Shown here piece by piece: positions 8,531-18,801 of a stretch of 64,000 nt of DNA. The DNA is taken from NCBI RefSeq assembly GCF_007744515.1, contig NZ_CP036268.1, positions 124,001-188,000 on the forward strand, written 5' to 3'. Origin of the DNA: Stratiformator vulcanicus. Its GTDB lineage: Bacteria > Planctomycetota > Planctomycetia > Planctomycetales > Planctomycetaceae. The notes beneath the pieces were generated by a model. That model worked only from the letters and a program-made list of their open reading frames with translations. It searched no databases and was not told the DNA's origin. The position numbers were made by a program, and so were the translations under genes. Positions within the stretch are counted from its first letter, which is position 1. The number at the start of each line of letters is the position of its first letter.

Positions 8531-8573
8531 GCCGGTCGCTTCGGCCGAGTCGACGTGTTACCGCGCGACCGGC
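8531..8573. terminator. Inverted repeat between convergent genes, possible bidirectional terminator
   Basis: Perfect 9-bp arms GCCGGTCGC (8531-8539) and GCGACCGGC (8565-8573) are separated by 25 nt. They lie in the 115-bp gap between two genes that end toward each other. There is no T-run on either side, so intrinsic termination is only a possibility. Confidence 0.35.
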
Positions 8574-8574
8574 C

Positions 8575-9657
8575 TTAACGTGGCAGGCGAATGGCGGTCG
8601 GTCCCGGCACGACGGCCGGAAACGAGAGTGGTCGTGCGATTCGCGATTCCTGCAGCGGCTTCAGCCACTCGATAATCCGATAGTCCGCCCACCAACCGTC
8701 CGGGGATTCGCTCGATTTGGCGAAATAACCCATGTGTCCACCGTGATCGCTCAGGTGGAGTTGCAACTGCGGGTTAAATGTGAACGACTCGAAGATTTTC
8801 CACGGGATCAACGGGTCGTCCTTCGAATGCAGCACGAGCGTCGGCACTTTGATCCGATCGATGTAAGAGATCGCGCTCGCTTGGCGATAGTAATCTTTGG
8901 TCGATCGAAATCCCCACAGCGGTACGGTGACCCGGCGGTCAAATTCGACGATCCGCTTCGGCGGTCGGCTGGCGATTTCGTCAAAGACATCGCCGAATAG
9001 CTCGGGCCGGCTCAGCACGTTGGCCGTCAGCCCGCGGGCGAAGAATCGATCATACATCCGCTGCGTGCGGTTCTTCAGTTGGAAGCAGCACTGGGCGAGA
9101 TCGACGGCCGGGTTGACCGCCACGCCGCGGATCGGAACGTCGGGCAGTTCTTCGGCGTGTTGCCCGAGCGTCTTCAATGCGAGGTTGCCTCCCATCGAGT
9201 AACCGATCAGGGCGATCGGCGAGGCCGGACACAGCCGGGCGATCTCGCTCAAAGCGGCGACAATGTCCTCGCTGAGCCCGGCGTGGTAAGGCCGCTCGGC
9301 GAAGTCGCGCCCCGCGCCGGTCCCGCGATAATCGATGCGAAACGTCCGAAAGCCGAGCTTTTTCAGCTTCGCCGCACAGCGGGCGACATAGGGACTGATG
9401 TGGCAACCCAGCAGGCCGTGCAGGAACAGCGCCGTCGGTCCGCCCGGCTCCCAACCTGCCGGGGCGTCATCGTGCAGCACGAGTCGATCGCCATCGTGCA
9501 GTTCGACCAGATGCATATCCTGACCGCACCGGTAGCGTTTGCGGTGCCCGTACGCCCCGATCAATGTCTGGGTGTGCGGATTGCGCAGCAGCCGGGGGGG
9601 CCGAAACGGCGGTATGGGAATGAATCGAGGCACCTGAGGTCGCTCTTCGGACGGCAC
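8575..9657 (-). CDS. yheT: YheT-family alpha/beta hydrolase (ABHD1/3-like)
   Basis: The product is 360 aa. The N-terminal RNPHTQTLIG motif (25-34) is characteristic of the YheT/ABHD1-3 group. The hydrolase core has the oxyanion strand LFLHGLLG, the nucleophile elbow GYSMGGN (Ser154), an acid in HSKDDPLIP (Asp280/281) and the base in DHGGHMGY (His308). Related proteins are esterases or lipases acting on acyl esters, with few defined substrates. No signal peptide is seen, so a cytoplasmic location is likely. The gene is alone, convergent with the lipoprotein gene at 6552-8459 and followed upstream by a 570-bp non-coding stretch. Assignment to the family is firm; substrate is unknown. Confidence 0.85.
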   Translation of the reverse strand: MPSEERPQVPRFIPIPPFRPPRLLRNPHTQTLIGAYGHRKRYRCGQDMHLVELHDGDRLVLHDDAPAGWEPGGPTALFLHGLLGCHISPYVARCAAKLKKLGFRTFRIDYRGTGAGRDFAERPYHAGLSEDIVAALSEIARLCPASPIALIGYSMGGNLALKTLGQHAEELPDVPIRGVAVNPAVDLAQCCFQLKNRTQRMYDRFFARGLTANVLSRPELFGDVFDEIASRPPKRIVEFDRRVTVPLWGFRSTKDYYRQASAISYIDRIKVPTLVLHSKDDPLIPWKIFESFTFNPQLQLHLSDHGGHMGYFAKSSESPDGWWADYRIIEWLKPLQESRIARPLSFPAVVPGPTAIRLPR

Positions 9658-10225
9658 CGCACCAATGTGCCGTATTTCACTCGATTCGGCAATAGGTGGA
9701 GACGCGGAAGCCGCCAGCGATCAGCTTTCGGCGATCAGCTTTCAGGTACAGCCCGCCCCGCTTCCCCGATCGCACCGGGGGAATCTCCCAGTATTCGCGC
9801 AACATTCATATTCGCTGCATGATCGCTTCATGTGGGGTCCTACAGTGACTTCCAACCGGAAGCGGTGCCGAACACGGTTCGCCCGCTCTCGGATGCGATG
9901 GCCTGACCTTTGGTGTCAACCGTCGCCAATCGTGAGGTGGCCTAAATTTTTCCCCCGAGGGTCTTGACGAAAATAGAGATTTCGAAGTTCATCGAACTCT
10001 CACGTCAGGCTCAAACGGTGTTCACAGGCCGCCGTACTCTACGGTGCACACAAGCGAAGAGTTCCCCATTGCGGGGCTCGATATATCCGGGGAGGATCCC
10101 CGGTCGCAGATCGATCTGAATTGTGTTGAAGAACTGAAGTAACGACGAACAACGGCAATCGCCCCGCCGCGAAGAGGGCGATGAACTTCAGCTGTTCCCA
10201 CTACCTCAAGAAAGGTACCACAGCT
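9658..10225. other. Non-coding stretch upstream of a DUF1559 gene
   Basis: About 570 bp separate two divergent genes. A short tandem repeat is visible at about 9717-9749: GCGATCAGCTTTC occurs twice with one base difference. A TTGACG box at 9964-9969 could be a -35 element, but no good -10 follows. A purine-rich stretch (AAGAAAGG) ends about 10 nt before the ATG at 10226 and is a likely ribosome-binding site. Confidence 0.5.
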
Positions 10226-11431
10226 ATGCGTAAGGGTTTCACCCTCATTGAACTTTTGGTGGTCATTACGATCATCGCGATCCTCGTGGCTCTGGTCACG
10301 CCCGCCGTCTTCGCCGCCCGCGAAGCCGCCCGTGCCGCCCAGTGCCAAAACAACCTGCGTCAGTTCGGTGTCGCGCTGCACAGCTTCGCAGTCAACGACC
10401 CGCGCGACCGTTTCTGCACCGGTTCGACCGACTACTTCCGTGACGGTTGCCCGGACACGTACGGCTGGGTTGCCGACATCGTCAACCTCGGCACCGGTAA
10501 CGTCGGCGACATGCTCTGCCCCGCTTCGGACTTCCTCGGTCTGGAAAAGTGGAACGAGCTGATCGGTTCGGAAAAGGCCTCCAACGGCGGCTACTACGGC
10601 AAGGACGGAAACACCTTCCCGTTCTTGTATGCGGGTTTTTGTACCTTTATCGGTAACCAGAACTCCACGCCGTTCACTGCAAGTGACTCAGGCACTGTGA
10701 CCACGACGAACGGTACCGTTCTCAACGGCATCGCCAGCACGATTCTGTCGCGTGGCTACAACACGAACTACGCCTCGAGCTGGTTCCTCGTCCGCGGCGG
10801 ACTGAACGGCACCGGTCAGACCGGATCAGCCACCAAGGGTAAGGGTGGTACGACCGGCCCGATGCGTTCGAGCAAGCTCGAAAGTGCCGGCGTCTCGGGT
10901 AACGTCATCGGCTGGCTCGGCTGTGGCTCGCCGGGCGACACCGGCGAAGCTCTCGCCCGTGCCGAGTTCGACGTCGACGGCGACGGCAATAACGACATCT
11001 TCGTCGGTGATCGTCTCGGCGAAACCAGCAACGACGGTCCTTCGGTCATCTCCGGTTTGGGGATTGCCGACGGTGCGTTCACCACGACCGCCAATGTGAC
11101 CGACTCGCTTGACGCTTACCAGACGAATCCGGGTAATGTCAACGGAACCACCACGAGCCTGATTCTGCAGGACGTCCGGGACTGGTACGCCTGGCACGGC
11201 GTCGGCTCGAAGAAGAAGTGTAACATCCTCTACGCCGACGGTTCGGTGAGCCAACTCGTCGACGAAAACGGTGACCTCTTCTTTAACCCGGGCTTCGACG
11301 TGACCGGCCTTCTCGAAATCAACACCGGCTACCGCGACAGCACCGTCGATCTGCCGCCGGGAAAGATGTGGAATGCTGTTGAGCTTCCGGGCTCGAACAT
11401 CATCAAAGGCGCCTTCGAGAGCATTCCGTAG
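10226..11431 (+). CDS. DUF1559 protein with prepilin-type N-terminal methylation motif
   Basis: The product is 401 aa. The ATG at 10226 is chosen because [20 protein letters not shown] is a textbook prepilin leader: a short basic start, Gly before the methylated Phe, and Glu5. An AAGAAAGG element lies in front of it. The conserved block after the helix ([30 protein letters not shown], in pieces) is the hallmark of planctomycete DUF1559 proteins. The C-terminus carries the other family mark, a W.gvGS..K.CN.LYADGSV segment. A middle stretch DGDGNNDIF may bind calcium. These proteins are thought to be pseudopilins or secreted surface proteins. The gene stands alone with its own terminator. Codon use is strongly biased to C-ending codons, suggesting high expression. 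Confidence 0.93.
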   Translation: MRKGFTLIELLVVITIIAILVALVTPAVFAAREAARAAQCQNNLRQFGVALHSFAVNDPRDRFCTGSTDYFRDGCPDTYGWVADIVNLGTGNVGDMLCPASDFLGLEKWNELIGSEKASNGGYYGKDGNTFPFLYAGFCTFIGNQNSTPFTASDSGTVTTTNGTVLNGIASTILSRGYNTNYASSWFLVRGGLNGTGQTGSATKGKGGTTGPMRSSKLESAGVSGNVIGWLGCGSPGDTGEALARAEFDVDGDGNNDIFVGDRLGETSNDGPSVISGLGIADGAFTTTANVTDSLDAYQTNPGNVNGTTTSLILQDVRDWYAWHGVGSKKKCNILYADGSVSQLVDENGDLFFNPGFDVTGLLEINTGYRDSTVDLPPGKMWNAVELPGSNIIKGAFESIP

Positions 11432-11473
11432 GTCATCCTACAAATGCAATAACGGCTTCTTTTAAGCACTGCG

Positions 11474-11506
11474 GGGCAGCCGGGTTCGACCCGGCTGCCC
11501 TTTTTG
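11474..11506 (+). terminator. Intrinsic terminator after the DUF1559 gene
   Basis: An 11-bp perfect stem GGGCAGCCGGG / CCCGGCTGCCC (11474-11484 and 11490-11500) with loop TTCGA is followed by TTTTT. It lies 42 bp past the stop codon and is a classic rho-independent terminator. Confidence 0.95.
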
Positions 11507-11634
11507 CTTCGGTGATTGCAAGAGTATTCTTCCCGGTGATTCGCTTCCGATCGTTCGGTCGTTTGCGTTCTCGACGTGCGTTAACTTTCTGTTCCACTGG
11601 CGGACTCGCCCCGAACCAAGCGTAGCGATTTGTG

Positions 11635-14529
11635 ATGCGTGCACAGCCGCAGCGAATTCTCTTCTCTCTCGCGCGAGACTGGCCGCTTCATCTCACGCTA
11701 GTCGCGCTCACCGCCGTCGTGTTTCGCGATCTTCTCTTCCGGGGGCACCTGTTTGCCCTGCGGGATGCGTCGGCGTTTTATCAGCCGCTGACCCTTCTGG
11801 TCATCCAGACGCTGCAGAGCGGCGAACTACCGTTGTGGACGCCACTGATCCACGCCGGGATGCCGCTGCTCGCTTACCCCACCTCGACGGTCCTCTATCC
11901 GCCGAAACTGATCTTCCTCCTACTCCCGTTCCAACCCGCGGTGGCGGTTTACATCATCGGGCACGTTCTGCTCGCCGCGTACGGGATGAACTACGCGACA
12001 AGGCGGTTCGGCGGTCCGCCGCTCGGGGCCGCCCTCGCGGGGCTGAGTTATGCGTTCGGCGGCTACGTGCTGTTTCAAACGACGAATTGGGTCTTTCTGT
12101 GCGGGGCGGCGTGGCTGCCCTTCGGTCTCGTCGCGGTGGAGCGTGTCGTTCGTCGCGGCGGACGGGGCGACGTCGTGCGTCTGTCACTCATCCTGACGCT
12201 GTTCGTGCTCTGCGGTGATGCGCAGACCGGCTATTTGCTGGGCATTGCTGCAGCGATTCTGCTCATGATTCGGGTCCTTCGTGTTCGCGGCCGCGCCGGT
12301 GGCCTCACGCGGGCTGTGCGGAAAAGGCGCGTGTCCCCCGCCCCGCGCTCGCGACGCTGGTTCGTCCCGCAACTTCTCCGCTTGAGTACCGCGGCCCTGT
12401 TGGCGATCGGGCTGTCCGCCGCGCAATTGTTGCCGACGTTGGAACTTGTCCGGCGAAGTGAACGAGCCGAGGACGTGGTCCCCCGCTCGATCTGGGGCGT
12501 GTCGTCCTTTCTATTAGCGGCAGAGTCGCCGCGGCGGATCGATACAGGCAAGCCGGCCAATTGGTACGACGCGATTCTGGGTGACCCGCCCCCGCCGGCG
12601 AGGCACGACGTGCAGCGCTGGTTGTTCAGCGTGTCGCCATTCGCGACCGCCACGCTGCTATCACCGTCGATTCTGGGGCAGCCGTTTCCGAACGCAGCCG
12701 AGTGGGGGATTCACGTCGGCCTTCAACCGAAACAGGTCTGGGTCCCGTCACTCTATGCGGGTCTGCTGACGGCTGTCGGAGGCTTGCTGGCGTTGCGTTT
12801 GCGGACCGGGCGGACTGTCGACCGGTGGCTTAGTTGGACGGCTCTCGTTTTCCTTCTCGGCAGCTTCGGTGTTTACGGGCCCGTCTGGCTGTGCAATTTC
12901 ATCGGCGGCGTCAGCGGTTTGGAGCTGCGATTCACCGGCGGTATCGGCGGCGTTTACTGGTGGATGAATACCTTCCTGCCGGGATTCGACGCGTTCCGCT
13001 TCCCAGCGAAATTGATGATCCTGTTCGCCGCTCCGCTTTCGATACTCTTCGGCCTGCATTTCGAAGCGACGCTCCGCTTCCGATGGGCCGGCCGGATTCT
13101 CGCGTCGATCACCGGCCTCGCCGTTGTCGCCGCGCTCGGTGTTTGGCTGTCGCCCGACCTGTGGACCGAATTTTCGATGGCAATCCTGAAGACTGCGTAT
13201 CGCCTCGAAGGCACGATCAAGCCGAATGCCGAAGATGTCGCGACGCTCGGGCGGGGCCGGAATGCCGTACTCAAGAGTCTGTGCTTCACCTCCTGCGTCG
13301 GGGCCGCGCTGCTCTTGATAAGACTTCTTTGGCTGCGATCCGATGCCGCGTTAACGCTGCGGTCCGGATACGGAATCGGGCTGCTGGTCTTACTGGCGGT
13401 GGACGTCGGAACTGCGAACGCGTGGATGATTCAGACGGTGCCCGCTTCGGCGCTCCTCGATAAGCCACGGGCAGCCCGTTTGCTTGAAACGGCTCTGTCC
13501 GCGGACGAAGCGACCCAAGGGGCCGAGTTGCCCGTAAGAGTTTATGAGGACCGACGGGAACTGATTCACTATGGAGACCGGTTTCTTTTCGGACAGGCGA
13601 TCGAGCGGGGCGAGGATCGCGCGGCGGCTGAGGTGACGATCAGCCACGGCTGCCTTTCCAACCTTCACGGTACGATCTGGGGCATCTCCCCGATGGTGAG
13701 TTCCGGCACTGTGACGCTGCCGGAATACCAAGCATGGCTGGAGCCGCTATCGATCGCCGGGGGACGGCGAACGGTCGCGCCGCGGCGGGGGCTCGATCTC
13801 TGGGGCGTCGACGCGTTCACCTTCACTTGGATGGGCGATCGCCCGGCTGCCGGAAATCTGGAATTACTCAAACAGTGGCACCCGACCGGACAGGATCCGT
13901 CGCCGTTCGTCCCCGGGGGGGAGCCGACCCCGTCGCTCAGTTCTGCGGAACCCGCCCGCAACGCTTATCTTCGCGATCTCCGACTCAACCCGTCGGCATT
14001 CCCGCGGGCGTGGGTCGTGCATGACGTCCTGCCGCTACGACCGCTGCCCCGCTCCGAGTGGGCGAAATATCAGCCCTTGATGCAGAAACTGCTCTACCCC
14101 GGAGAGAACGCGCCCGACCTGCGGCGATTCGCCATTGTCGAAGACGAAGCGCTCTTCAAAACGTGGGGCGGCAAGCGGCACCGCGAACCCGTGCCGAACG
14201 GGAGGCCGGAGTCGATCGCGATTTCAACGTACGAGCCGACTCGTGTTCGGCTCGAGGTGGAACTGGCGGCACCGGGGCTTGTGGTTCTCGCAGACCAATT
14301 CTATGCCGGATGGACTGCCACACGCGAAACAGCCGACGGTGAGACCACTGGTGTCCCTATCGTAAGAACGAACCGGGCGATGCGAGGGATTTATCTGCCC
14401 GAGGGTCGCCATCTCGTCACCATGACGTACCGCCCGCTCAGTGTCACAATTGGCAGCACTGTCAGCGGTCTCTCGTTCATCCTCTGCTTCGCCTTCGCAT
14501 TGACGCGGCGGCGCGGGCGGCGAAACTGA
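11635..14529 (+). CDS. YfhO-like polytopic membrane protein (first of a tandem pair)
   Basis: The product is 964 aa; the ATG at 11635 directly follows an in-frame GTG. The N-terminal two thirds have many hydrophobic segments and the loop pattern RDASAFYQPL..GELPLWTPLIHAGMPLL, which fits the YfhO family of GT-C-like membrane proteins. The C-terminal part is soluble and ends with LVVLADQFYAGWTA.., RTNRAMRGIYLPEGRH and a last membrane helix, again typical of YfhO. In Bacillus, YfhO works with the GT2 enzyme CsbB to put sugars on a surface polymer; a similar transfer from a lipid-linked sugar is inferred here. An internal basic loop (about residues 215-245) is Arg-rich. It is followed by a paralogue, so a duplication is likely. 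Confidence 0.8.
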   Translation: MRAQPQRILFSLARDWPLHLTLVALTAVVFRDLLFRGHLFALRDASAFYQPLTLLVIQTLQSGELPLWTPLIHAGMPLLAYPTSTVLYPPKLIFLLLPFQPAVAVYIIGHVLLAAYGMNYATRRFGGPPLGAALAGLSYAFGGYVLFQTTNWVFLCGAAWLPFGLVAVERVVRRGGRGDVVRLSLILTLFVLCGDAQTGYLLGIAAAILLMIRVLRVRGRAGGLTRAVRKRRVSPAPRSRRWFVPQLLRLSTAALLAIGLSAAQLLPTLELVRRSERAEDVVPRSIWGVSSFLLAAESPRRIDTGKPANWYDAILGDPPPPARHDVQRWLFSVSPFATATLLSPSILGQPFPNAAEWGIHVGLQPKQVWVPSLYAGLLTAVGGLLALRLRTGRTVDRWLSWTALVFLLGSFGVYGPVWLCNFIGGVSGLELRFTGGIGGVYWWMNTFLPGFDAFRFPAKLMILFAAPLSILFGLHFEATLRFRWAGRILASITGLAVVAALGVWLSPDLWTEFSMAILKTAYRLEGTIKPNAEDVATLGRGRNAVLKSLCFTSCVGAALLLIRLLWLRSDAALTLRSGYGIGLLVLLAVDVGTANAWMIQTVPASALLDKPRAARLLETALSADEATQGAELPVRVYEDRRELIHYGDRFLFGQAIERGEDRAAAEVTISHGCLSNLHGTIWGISPMVSSGTVTLPEYQAWLEPLSIAGGRRTVAPRRGLDLWGVDAFTFTWMGDRPAAGNLELLKQWHPTGQDPSPFVPGGEPTPSLSSAEPARNAYLRDLRLNPSAFPRAWVVHDVLPLRPLPRSEWAKYQPLMQKLLYPGENAPDLRRFAIVEDEALFKTWGGKRHREPVPNGRPESIAISTYEPTRVRLEVELAAPGLVVLADQFYAGWTATRETADGETTGVPIVRTNRAMRGIYLPEGRHLVTMTYRPLSVTIGSTVSGLSFILCFAFALTRRRGRRN

Positions 14530-14661
14530 TCCCCACGGCGGAAATTCCTTTTCCTTAAAAAGTCGACTACGAAGGCTCTCCGGACTCCCGGTTCGCGGCG
14601 ATGTCGCCTGTGAAAACGGTTTTTTAAGTCTTCCTTCGAGTCGGTGAACGTTGAAGTTGTC

Positions 14662-17649
14662 ATGAACCGTCCAAGCCCGACCGTCGATTCGGCTGCTGCC
14701 GAGTTGAGATCGCCCGCTCGATCGGGCCGCGTTGCGCATGCGGTGTTTTGGGGTGTTCTGGTCGCGCTCGTGGTCCTGGTGTTCGGTGACAGTCTGCTCG
14801 GGCGGTCGGTGCCGGCGGTGCGGGACTCTTTGCACTTTTACTTTCCGCTCAACCGCCTGATCGTCGAATACCTCGGGGCGGGAGAGTTGCCCCTTTGGAA
14901 TCCGCGGATTCACGGGGGACTGCCGCTGCTCGGGTACCCGACGGCCGCCGTGCTCTATCCGCCGAAGGTGCTGTTCTTCCTTCTGCCTTTGCCCGCGGCG
15001 GCTTCCTGGTTTCTCGCTTTGCACGTCGCGGGCGCGGCCGCGGCAATGCGGTTTCTGGCTCTTCGACTCGGTGCGGTGCCCACGGGGGCCGCGGTCGCCG
15101 GGCTGTGCTACGGCTTCGGTGGGTACGTCCTCTTTCTGACGAGCAATTGGGTCTTTTTGTGCGGCGCCGCATGGATGCCGTTGGGGCTCCACTTCGGGTG
15201 GAACGTCGTGAAGCGTTCACGGTTGCTCGACGGTGCCGGCCTCGCGTTCGTGCTGGCAATGATGGTCTTCGCCGGCGATTCGCAGACGGCGTACATGCTC
15301 GGCGTGATGCTCGTATTTCTGGCCGTGCTGCGGAGTGCGCGAATGGTCGCCATCGGTCGGCGGCTCAAAGGAGCATCCGCCAAGATGCAAAAGCGACCTC
15401 GACCGTCTGAGAAGAAACCGAGTCGGCTGAGTGAACTGCGCCCACTGTTCCTGCCTGTGCTGCGTCTTGTCGGAGCGGCCGGGGTCGCGGCGGCGCTGTC
15501 GGCCGTGCAGCTTGTCCCGACCATGGAGCTGGTCGCGAGAAGTGAGCGGAGTGTCGTGCAGGTTCCCCGCTCGATCTGGCAGGTCCCGGCCTTCCTGTGG
15601 GAGTCGGCGCATGAACCACGCGTCGATACGGGACGACCTCCGAACTGGTACGACGCGATAATCGGCTTTCCGCCCCCTCCGGCCTTTCACGAGTATCAGA
15701 CCTACGGGTTCAGTTACGAGCCGGTGCGGATGCCCCAACTCATCTGGCCGTACCTCGGCGGGCGACGCATGCCGGTCCGCGCAGATTGGGCGACGGCCGC
15801 CGGACTGATTACCGGCCATTACTGGGTCCCCACGATCTACGCGGGAAGTTGGACGTTTTTGGGGTTTCTGTTTGCCGCGCAGTTCTTTCGAGGAACCCTC
15901 CTACGGCGATGGCTGTCGTGGTCGGCGATCCTGTTCTTCCTCGCGGCTTTCGGCGTCTATGGGCCCGGCTGGGTGCTCGGATTTCTTCAGGGTGACGACG
16001 CCGTCAGTCAGCAACTCCGCGGCGGCATCGGCGGGGTCTATTGGTTTTTCGTAACGCTGTTGCCCGGTTTCGCATCGTTCCGATTCCCGGGCAAAATGCT
16101 GCTCGTCCCGCATCTGTGCGCGTGCCTGCTCGTCGGGCTCAGCTTCCGGCAATTGCTGGTCCATCGGAACCTTCGCAACGTGCTTCTGGTCGTGGCTGCG
16201 ATCAGCGGCGTGGGGCTGGTCGCAGTGTTTCTAATGGGCGACCGTTGGTTCGATCTGATGGTCGCAGTGCAGCGTGTGACCGGTGCTCGGACGGGCGGCG
16301 GGGACCTGTCTGAATTGGAGCAGTCCGTGTTCGCAAACGGACGTCTTGACGTGATGCGGTCCTTCGCAATTGGGCTGGTCGGCACCTCCCTTTATGCGGG
16401 CATCATGTCATTCGCCGGCGTGCGTGGGCTTAGCAGAGGGGCTCGACTCACCGCGATCGCATTTCCGGTTCTTGTCGGAGTCGACCTCTTCGCCGGTAAC
16501 AGCTGGATGGTACAGCGTGTCGAGTCAGAAACGTTGATGCGTCCGCCCCTTGTCGTCGAATTGATGGCCGCAAACGGGGGAATGCCGCCGGAAGACAAGC
16601 CCGAAATTCCCCGGCGGCTCTACCTCGACATCGATAAGCTGATCCGCACCGGCGACGGCTTCCTGTTCGGTCAGGAGGTTGGCGAAGATTGGGACTATGT
16701 TCGCGTCGAAACGACCACTGTTCACGACGGCGGGATGAACCTGTCGGTGGTGCCGTGGGGTTACACGCCGATGTTCACGGCGGGGACGATTTCAGACGCC
16801 ACGTACGAGTCGATGTTCGACAACCTGACGTTTCTCGATGCCGGTCGCGAAGTCGGCCCGCGACGGACGATGGACCTGTGGGGCGTGAAATATTTCATCT
16901 TCACGGACGGCCCGCCGGGGGCTCGGGGAAGCGCAAACGATGCGTACCGCTTCGCCTGGGGCGAGGCGAGCCGGCGTCCCGCACCGTTCCTGCCGAGCGG
17001 GCCTCGCCTGCCCTCGCTCGTCGAATCGCCTCCGGAAGGCGATCTCTTTCGGGATGTGATCGTCAATGAGAGCGCGTTCCCCCGTGCTTGGCTGGTGCAC
17101 GACATCGTGCCGATCGAACCGGTCGAGATCGATGCCAGGTCGAAGTGGTTGCCCATCGTCAGGAAGCTCATTTACCCGCAATCGGGAGCTCCCGATCTAC
17201 GAAAGCTGGCCGTCGTCGAAGATCCGGAGTTGGCCGGCGAGCTCGGCTCCGGCGTCACCCGCTTCCCGGTGCCGCGTCCGGATGAGGAGTCCGTCGAAGT
17301 GGTGTCGTATCGCCCGAACGAAATTGTGATCGACGTAGTGCTTTCGGGCCGCGGAGTGCTCGTGCTGGCCGACCAATATTTCCCCGGCTGGACAGTCTCA
17401 ATCGCGACCGACGACGGGCCGCCGGTCCCGGGGCGCGTCGTGCGGACGAACAGGGCGATGCGGGGCGTTCCGCTCCCGGAGGGACGGCATCGGTTGACGT
17501 TCACCTATCGTCCGACGAGCGTAACGGTGGGGCTGGTCGGCAGTGTGCTCTCGTGGTGCGTCTTCCTCGCCTGCGTCGGCCGGGCGCGCTGGCCCCGTCG
17601 GAAAAAGAGCGACGCCGACCCGCGTTTGGGCGAGACGATTGCTTCATAG
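14662..17649 (+). CDS. YfhO-like polytopic membrane protein (second of a tandem pair)
   Basis: The product is 995 aa from the ATG at 14662; a GTG at 14644 is an alternative. It mirrors the upstream gene along its whole length: VRDSLHFYFPLNRLIVEYLG, GELPLWNPRIHGGLPLLGYP, GGYVLFLTSNWVFLCGAAW, then a soluble region. The end is GVLVLADQYFPGWTV.., RTNRAMRGVPLPEGRH and a final helix. Many hydrophobic helices place it in the inner membrane. Family knowledge points to transfer of a sugar from a polyprenyl carrier to a surface molecule; the acceptor is unknown. The gap to the first copy is 132 bp, and the next reading frame begins 9 bp after its stop. The C-terminus adds a short basic tail after the last helix. 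Confidence 0.8.
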   Translation: MNRPSPTVDSAAAELRSPARSGRVAHAVFWGVLVALVVLVFGDSLLGRSVPAVRDSLHFYFPLNRLIVEYLGAGELPLWNPRIHGGLPLLGYPTAAVLYPPKVLFFLLPLPAAASWFLALHVAGAAAAMRFLALRLGAVPTGAAVAGLCYGFGGYVLFLTSNWVFLCGAAWMPLGLHFGWNVVKRSRLLDGAGLAFVLAMMVFAGDSQTAYMLGVMLVFLAVLRSARMVAIGRRLKGASAKMQKRPRPSEKKPSRLSELRPLFLPVLRLVGAAGVAAALSAVQLVPTMELVARSERSVVQVPRSIWQVPAFLWESAHEPRVDTGRPPNWYDAIIGFPPPPAFHEYQTYGFSYEPVRMPQLIWPYLGGRRMPVRADWATAAGLITGHYWVPTIYAGSWTFLGFLFAAQFFRGTLLRRWLSWSAILFFLAAFGVYGPGWVLGFLQGDDAVSQQLRGGIGGVYWFFVTLLPGFASFRFPGKMLLVPHLCACLLVGLSFRQLLVHRNLRNVLLVVAAISGVGLVAVFLMGDRWFDLMVAVQRVTGARTGGGDLSELEQSVFANGRLDVMRSFAIGLVGTSLYAGIMSFAGVRGLSRGARLTAIAFPVLVGVDLFAGNSWMVQRVESETLMRPPLVVELMAANGGMPPEDKPEIPRRLYLDIDKLIRTGDGFLFGQEVGEDWDYVRVETTTVHDGGMNLSVVPWGYTPMFTAGTISDATYESMFDNLTFLDAGREVGPRRTMDLWGVKYFIFTDGPPGARGSANDAYRFAWGEASRRPAPFLPSGPRLPSLVESPPEGDLFRDVIVNESAFPRAWLVHDIVPIEPVEIDARSKWLPIVRKLIYPQSGAPDLRKLAVVEDPELAGELGSGVTRFPVPRPDEESVEVVSYRPNEIVIDVVLSGRGVLVLADQYFPGWTVSIATDDGPPVPGRVVRTNRAMRGVPLPEGRHRLTFTYRPTSVTVGLVGSVLSWCVFLACVGRARWPRRKKSDADPRLGETIAS

Positions 17650-17658
17650 GGATTCCGC

Positions 17659-18772
17659 GTGAGTTACGTCCATCTATCAGGCTTGGTCGGCCTGCCCGAA
17701 GTCATTGCGGTCCTGCTGCTACCGACGGGGGTGCGCTTGCTGATGAGGCGTTCTTCCCGAACGTCCGGTCCTTCGCTCGCCGGTCCCGGTCCGGGCGGCG
17801 TAGTCGCCGTCATGCTGTCTCGCTGGGGCTCGACTTCGGGGGCCGTTGCAATTGCGGCGCTGGGCGCCGGCACTTTGTGGTCGTTGCGGCGGCGTCCGGC
17901 ACTTGCTTTTCTTGGAATTTGGTTTTTCCTGACGCTCGCACCGACTTCGAGTTTCGTGCCGATACTCACGGAAGTGGGTGCCGAGCGACGGATGTATCTG
18001 CCGCTGATGTCGATCGCGATCGCGTTTTCCGCGATGCTGCTGGTGAGTTGCCGTTGGCTCGGCGGGACGGCTCGCCTGGCCCGGCCTCTCTATGTTGCAA
18101 TGATCGCGGTCACAAGCGCACTGTTCGTCGGAGTGTCGGCCTCGCGTTGTGAAGTTTACGAGAGCCGCACTCGCATTTGGAACGATGCCGTACGAGCTCT
18201 TCCTGGTAACGATAGAGCTTGGAACAACTTGGTCGATGCGCTGATTGATGCCGGTGAACCTGCGAAAGCGCTGCCGGCGGCGAAGCGATTGATTCAGCTC
18301 GTACCTGAAAATGCACGGGCGAATTATCAGCTTGGTCGCGTCCTCCGAATGAACAAGCTCCCGGAGTCCGCGATCCCCGCTCTTGAAAATTCAGTCACGC
18401 TCGCTCCCGGCAATGCGGGATTCTATCTGGAGTTGGGCAACGCCTATCGGGATTCAGGAAATGAAAGCCAGGCGATCGCGACATTTGAGAAAACGATTAA
18501 ACTCGATCCCACTTATTCGGAGGCTTACAACAATCTTGCGACACTTGTCGGCAGGACCTCTCCGGAAACCGGGTTGCATTATGCGGAGCAGGCAATGACG
18601 TTATGATCCGCAGAACGCCGAAGCGTGTGTGACAGCGGGAAACCTTTTCGCCCGGAAGGGAAAATTTGAGAAGGCCGTACGAGCTTACGAGACAGCCCTT
18701 TCGATCCGACCCGACTTTCCTGCGGCACAGCGAAATCTCATAATTGTACGTGACGCTTGGTCCGACAAATAA
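17659..18772 (+). pseudogene. Decayed TMTC-like membrane/TPR protein (5'-truncated, internally deleted, frameshifted)
   Basis: The first frame (17659-18606) opens with a weak GTG. Its start, HLSGLVGLPEVIAVLLL, resembles the middle of a TMTC-type protein around its H..vaglVGraE motif. It then jumps quickly to FLGIWFFLTLAPTSSFVPI and AERRMYLPLM, late membrane motifs of that family. The intact N-terminus and several helices are therefore missing. TPR repeats follow (AWNNLVDALIDAG.., ANYQLGRVLR.., FYLELGNAYRDSG..). The frame stops at TGA 18604-18606. Reading from 18605 in the next frame continues the TPR pattern (NAEACVTAGNLFARKGK, YETALSIRPDFPAAQRNL) to TAA 18772. One extra base near 18603 explains this. 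TMTC-like proteins are membrane O-glycosyltransferases; this copy is probably not functional as such. Confidence 0.75.
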
Positions 18773-18801
18773 GCCAAGCTTGTGCCGGTGTGCTGACAAA
18801 A

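Noticed and set aside
9964-9992. Possible sigma-70 promoter before the DUF1559 gene
   Set aside because: A TTGACG box is present, but no acceptable -10 hexamer lies at the right spacing.
14224-15192. Leftward frame of 322 codons across the YfhO-like genes
   Set aside because: Shadow frame: low-complexity, charged sequence with no motif, covering the junction of two well supported genes.
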